This document shows, in pieces, positions 16,421 to 17,446 of a DNA stretch of 17,446 bases; within the stretch, counting starts at the first letter, position 1, and every line of letters starts with the position of its first letter. The position numbers and the translations under genes were made by a program. Below the pieces are notes generated by a model. That model was not told the origin of the DNA, did no database searches, and saw only the letters and a program-made list of their open reading frames with translations. Source of the stretch: Acholeplasmatales bacterium Tener_01 (GTDB taxonomy: Bacteria > Bacillota_I > Bacilli_A > ML615J-28 > CAG-698); contig LVBR01000035.1 in NCBI GenBank assembly GCA_001604495.1, forward strand, positions 1 to 17,446, read 5' to 3'.

Positions 16421-17446
16421 CTAATTGAAGAAGTCATCTAGTGCTTCTTTTTTCATATTTGAAATCTTTGAAGCAACTTGATAACACTTATAATGTGGCC
16501 ATTTAATGCGCACCGTAACACTATCTTTTCCTTTACTGTAGACATATTCTAAGTATACTACTTCATTTGACAATGGTGCAGCAACTTGTGTTACAGTCAT
16601 ATCAGTAACAGTATTCTTATTGCTTCCTGTGATAATAGAGTATTCAAGTAGTGAACCGCCTCTATCAGTGAAATCAACTGTATATACCATGTATGTATTA
16701 TCAGCGATAGCATCACATCCATTAAATACAGGAGGATCTTTTGGAGTTTCAATAACACCTTTAGATTCTGTTCTATAGTCACTTCCAGTATTATCTTCGA
16801 AACATAAGTTCCAATTGTATTCTTTGTTCTTTCTTAGGCCAGTTACTTCAACGTAGCCATCAACTACTTCATAATCTTTATCATTTATTTTAATATAAAC
16901 TCTTTTTATTTCACGATGATAGTCATTTACTAAGTCAACTTTAAACTTAGCAGTTGTTTGATCTATATCGACTAATTCAACACTATATTCAGGAGTTCTT
17001 CTTTCAACAACTAACAAAGCACTTAAAACTGCTCTAGTTGAGTTACCTGTATATCCTTTTGGATGGTCAATAACAACGATCTTACCATTTTCATCACGAC
17101 CAACAGCCGCAACGCTACTTCCACCATCCATTTGATATGCTTCAACACATCCATAGTGTTTTAATACAGCATTTGTTTCATCATGTTTTGTTCCAACAGC
17201 ATTATCATTACCCATATCAACTGTAATTAATACGATTTGTCCACTTGAAGTTCTACCAAACAAGCTTCTTGAGTATGATTGAGTGTTATATGATGCTGTT
17301 GATGGTTGGTCTTCGTCGTTCATTCTTTGAACTGTATGATATCCAATTACAGATTCAACTTCACTAAATACTCCTTCAAGTTCAATTTGAACTCTTACCT
17401 TTTTACCAACTGCTAAAGCATTTAAAACTTCAGTATTCTTTGTATC
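16421..17446 (-). CDS. Phosphodiester glycosidase (NAGPA domain) family protein, N-terminus outside window
   Basis: The frame is open from the TAG at 16421-16423 to the right edge, giving 341 visible residues. The start is outside the window, and the internal ATG at 17323 is not the start. The visible first half is the end of a NAGPA (DUF2233-type) domain: RSLFGRTSSGQIVLITVD, VEAYQMDGGSSVAAVGR and NSTRAVLSALLVVE, matching the family's DGG and terminal Arg/ALxV features. Members hydrolyse phosphodiester-linked sugars and in bacteria are usually exported. From about residue 167 come two beta-rich regions resembling fibronectin type III modules (YSVELVDIDQTTAKFKVDLV; NTYMVYTVDFTDRGG). The end MKKEALDDFFN shows no LPXTG or membrane anchor. 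It is followed after 7 nt by ribU on the same strand. The substrate is unknown. Confidence 0.85.
   Translation of the reverse strand, partial: DTKNTEVLNALAVGKKVRVQIELEGVFSEVESVIGYHTVQRMNDEDQPSTASYNTQSYSRSLFGRTSSGQIVLITVDMGNDNAVGTKHDETNAVLKHYGCVEAYQMDGGSSVAAVGRDENGKIVVIDHPKGYTGNSTRAVLSALLVVERRTPEYSVELVDIDQTTAKFKVDLVNDYHREIKRVYIKINDKDYEVVDGYVEVTGLRKNKEYNWNLCFEDNTGSDYRTESKGVIETPKDPPVFNGCDAIADNTYMVYTVDFTDRGGSLLEYSIITGSNKNTVTDMTVTQVAAPLSNEVVYLEYVYSKGKDSVTVRIKWPHYKCYQVASKISNMKKEALDDFFN

Overview
The window is AT-rich (about a third G+C by eye) and reads as the chromosome of a low-GC Gram-positive bacterium of the class Bacilli. The main clue is the DnaB/DnaI-type helicase-loading pair, which belongs to that lineage. 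It sits in a polA-mutM-coaE-dnaB-dnaI cluster also known from Bacillus-type genomes. Tryptophans are written TGG and TGA is used as a stop (ends of mutM and dnaB), so the standard bacterial code applies and a Mycoplasma-type code does not. A very large surface lipoprotein with InlB-type and BspA-type repeats, a ferrous iron transporter and an ECF vitamin uptake component suggest an anaerobic, host-associated (for example gut) uncultured member related to Erysipelotrichales, RF39 or Acholeplasma-like lineages. The exact taxon is an inference.

Layout from left to right: (1) 1-5298, minus strand: the N-terminal 1766 codons of a giant surface lipoprotein, whose C-terminus is cut by the window edge. 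(2) 5374-5413: terminator. (3) 5420-12494, minus strand: a tight seven-gene run polA, nitroreductase-like, mutM, coaE, a 122-residue unknown, dnaB, dnaI, covering DNA repair, CoA synthesis and replication initiation. (4) 12543-12569: terminator, with a probable polA promoter just beyond it. (5) 12576-15091, minus strand: an iron-uptake operon consisting of a FeoA-FeoB fusion and a 54-residue FeoB-associated Cys-rich membrane protein, with a good promoter at 15116-15144. (6) 15193-15770, plus strand: a single small lipoprotein gene with a consensus promoter and its own terminator, the only plus-strand gene in the window. (7) 15769-17446, minus strand: an ECF transporter S component, probably RibU for riboflavin, preceded by the 3' part of a phosphodiester glycosidase (NAGPA domain) gene that runs off the right edge.

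Several junctions are translationally coupled. polA/nitroreductase and feoAB/Feo-associated both use a TAATG stop-start overlap, coaE and the unknown abut with no gap, and dnaB and dnaI overlap. I see no tRNA, rRNA, CRISPR array, insertion sequence, riboswitch or phage element. No stretch longer than 300 bases lacks a gene. I found no clear new defence or mobile system. The most unusual items are the giant repeat lipoprotein, the 122-residue unknown lying where B. subtilis carries nrdR, the nitroreductase inserted behind polA, and the FeoA-FeoB fusion with its acidic linker.
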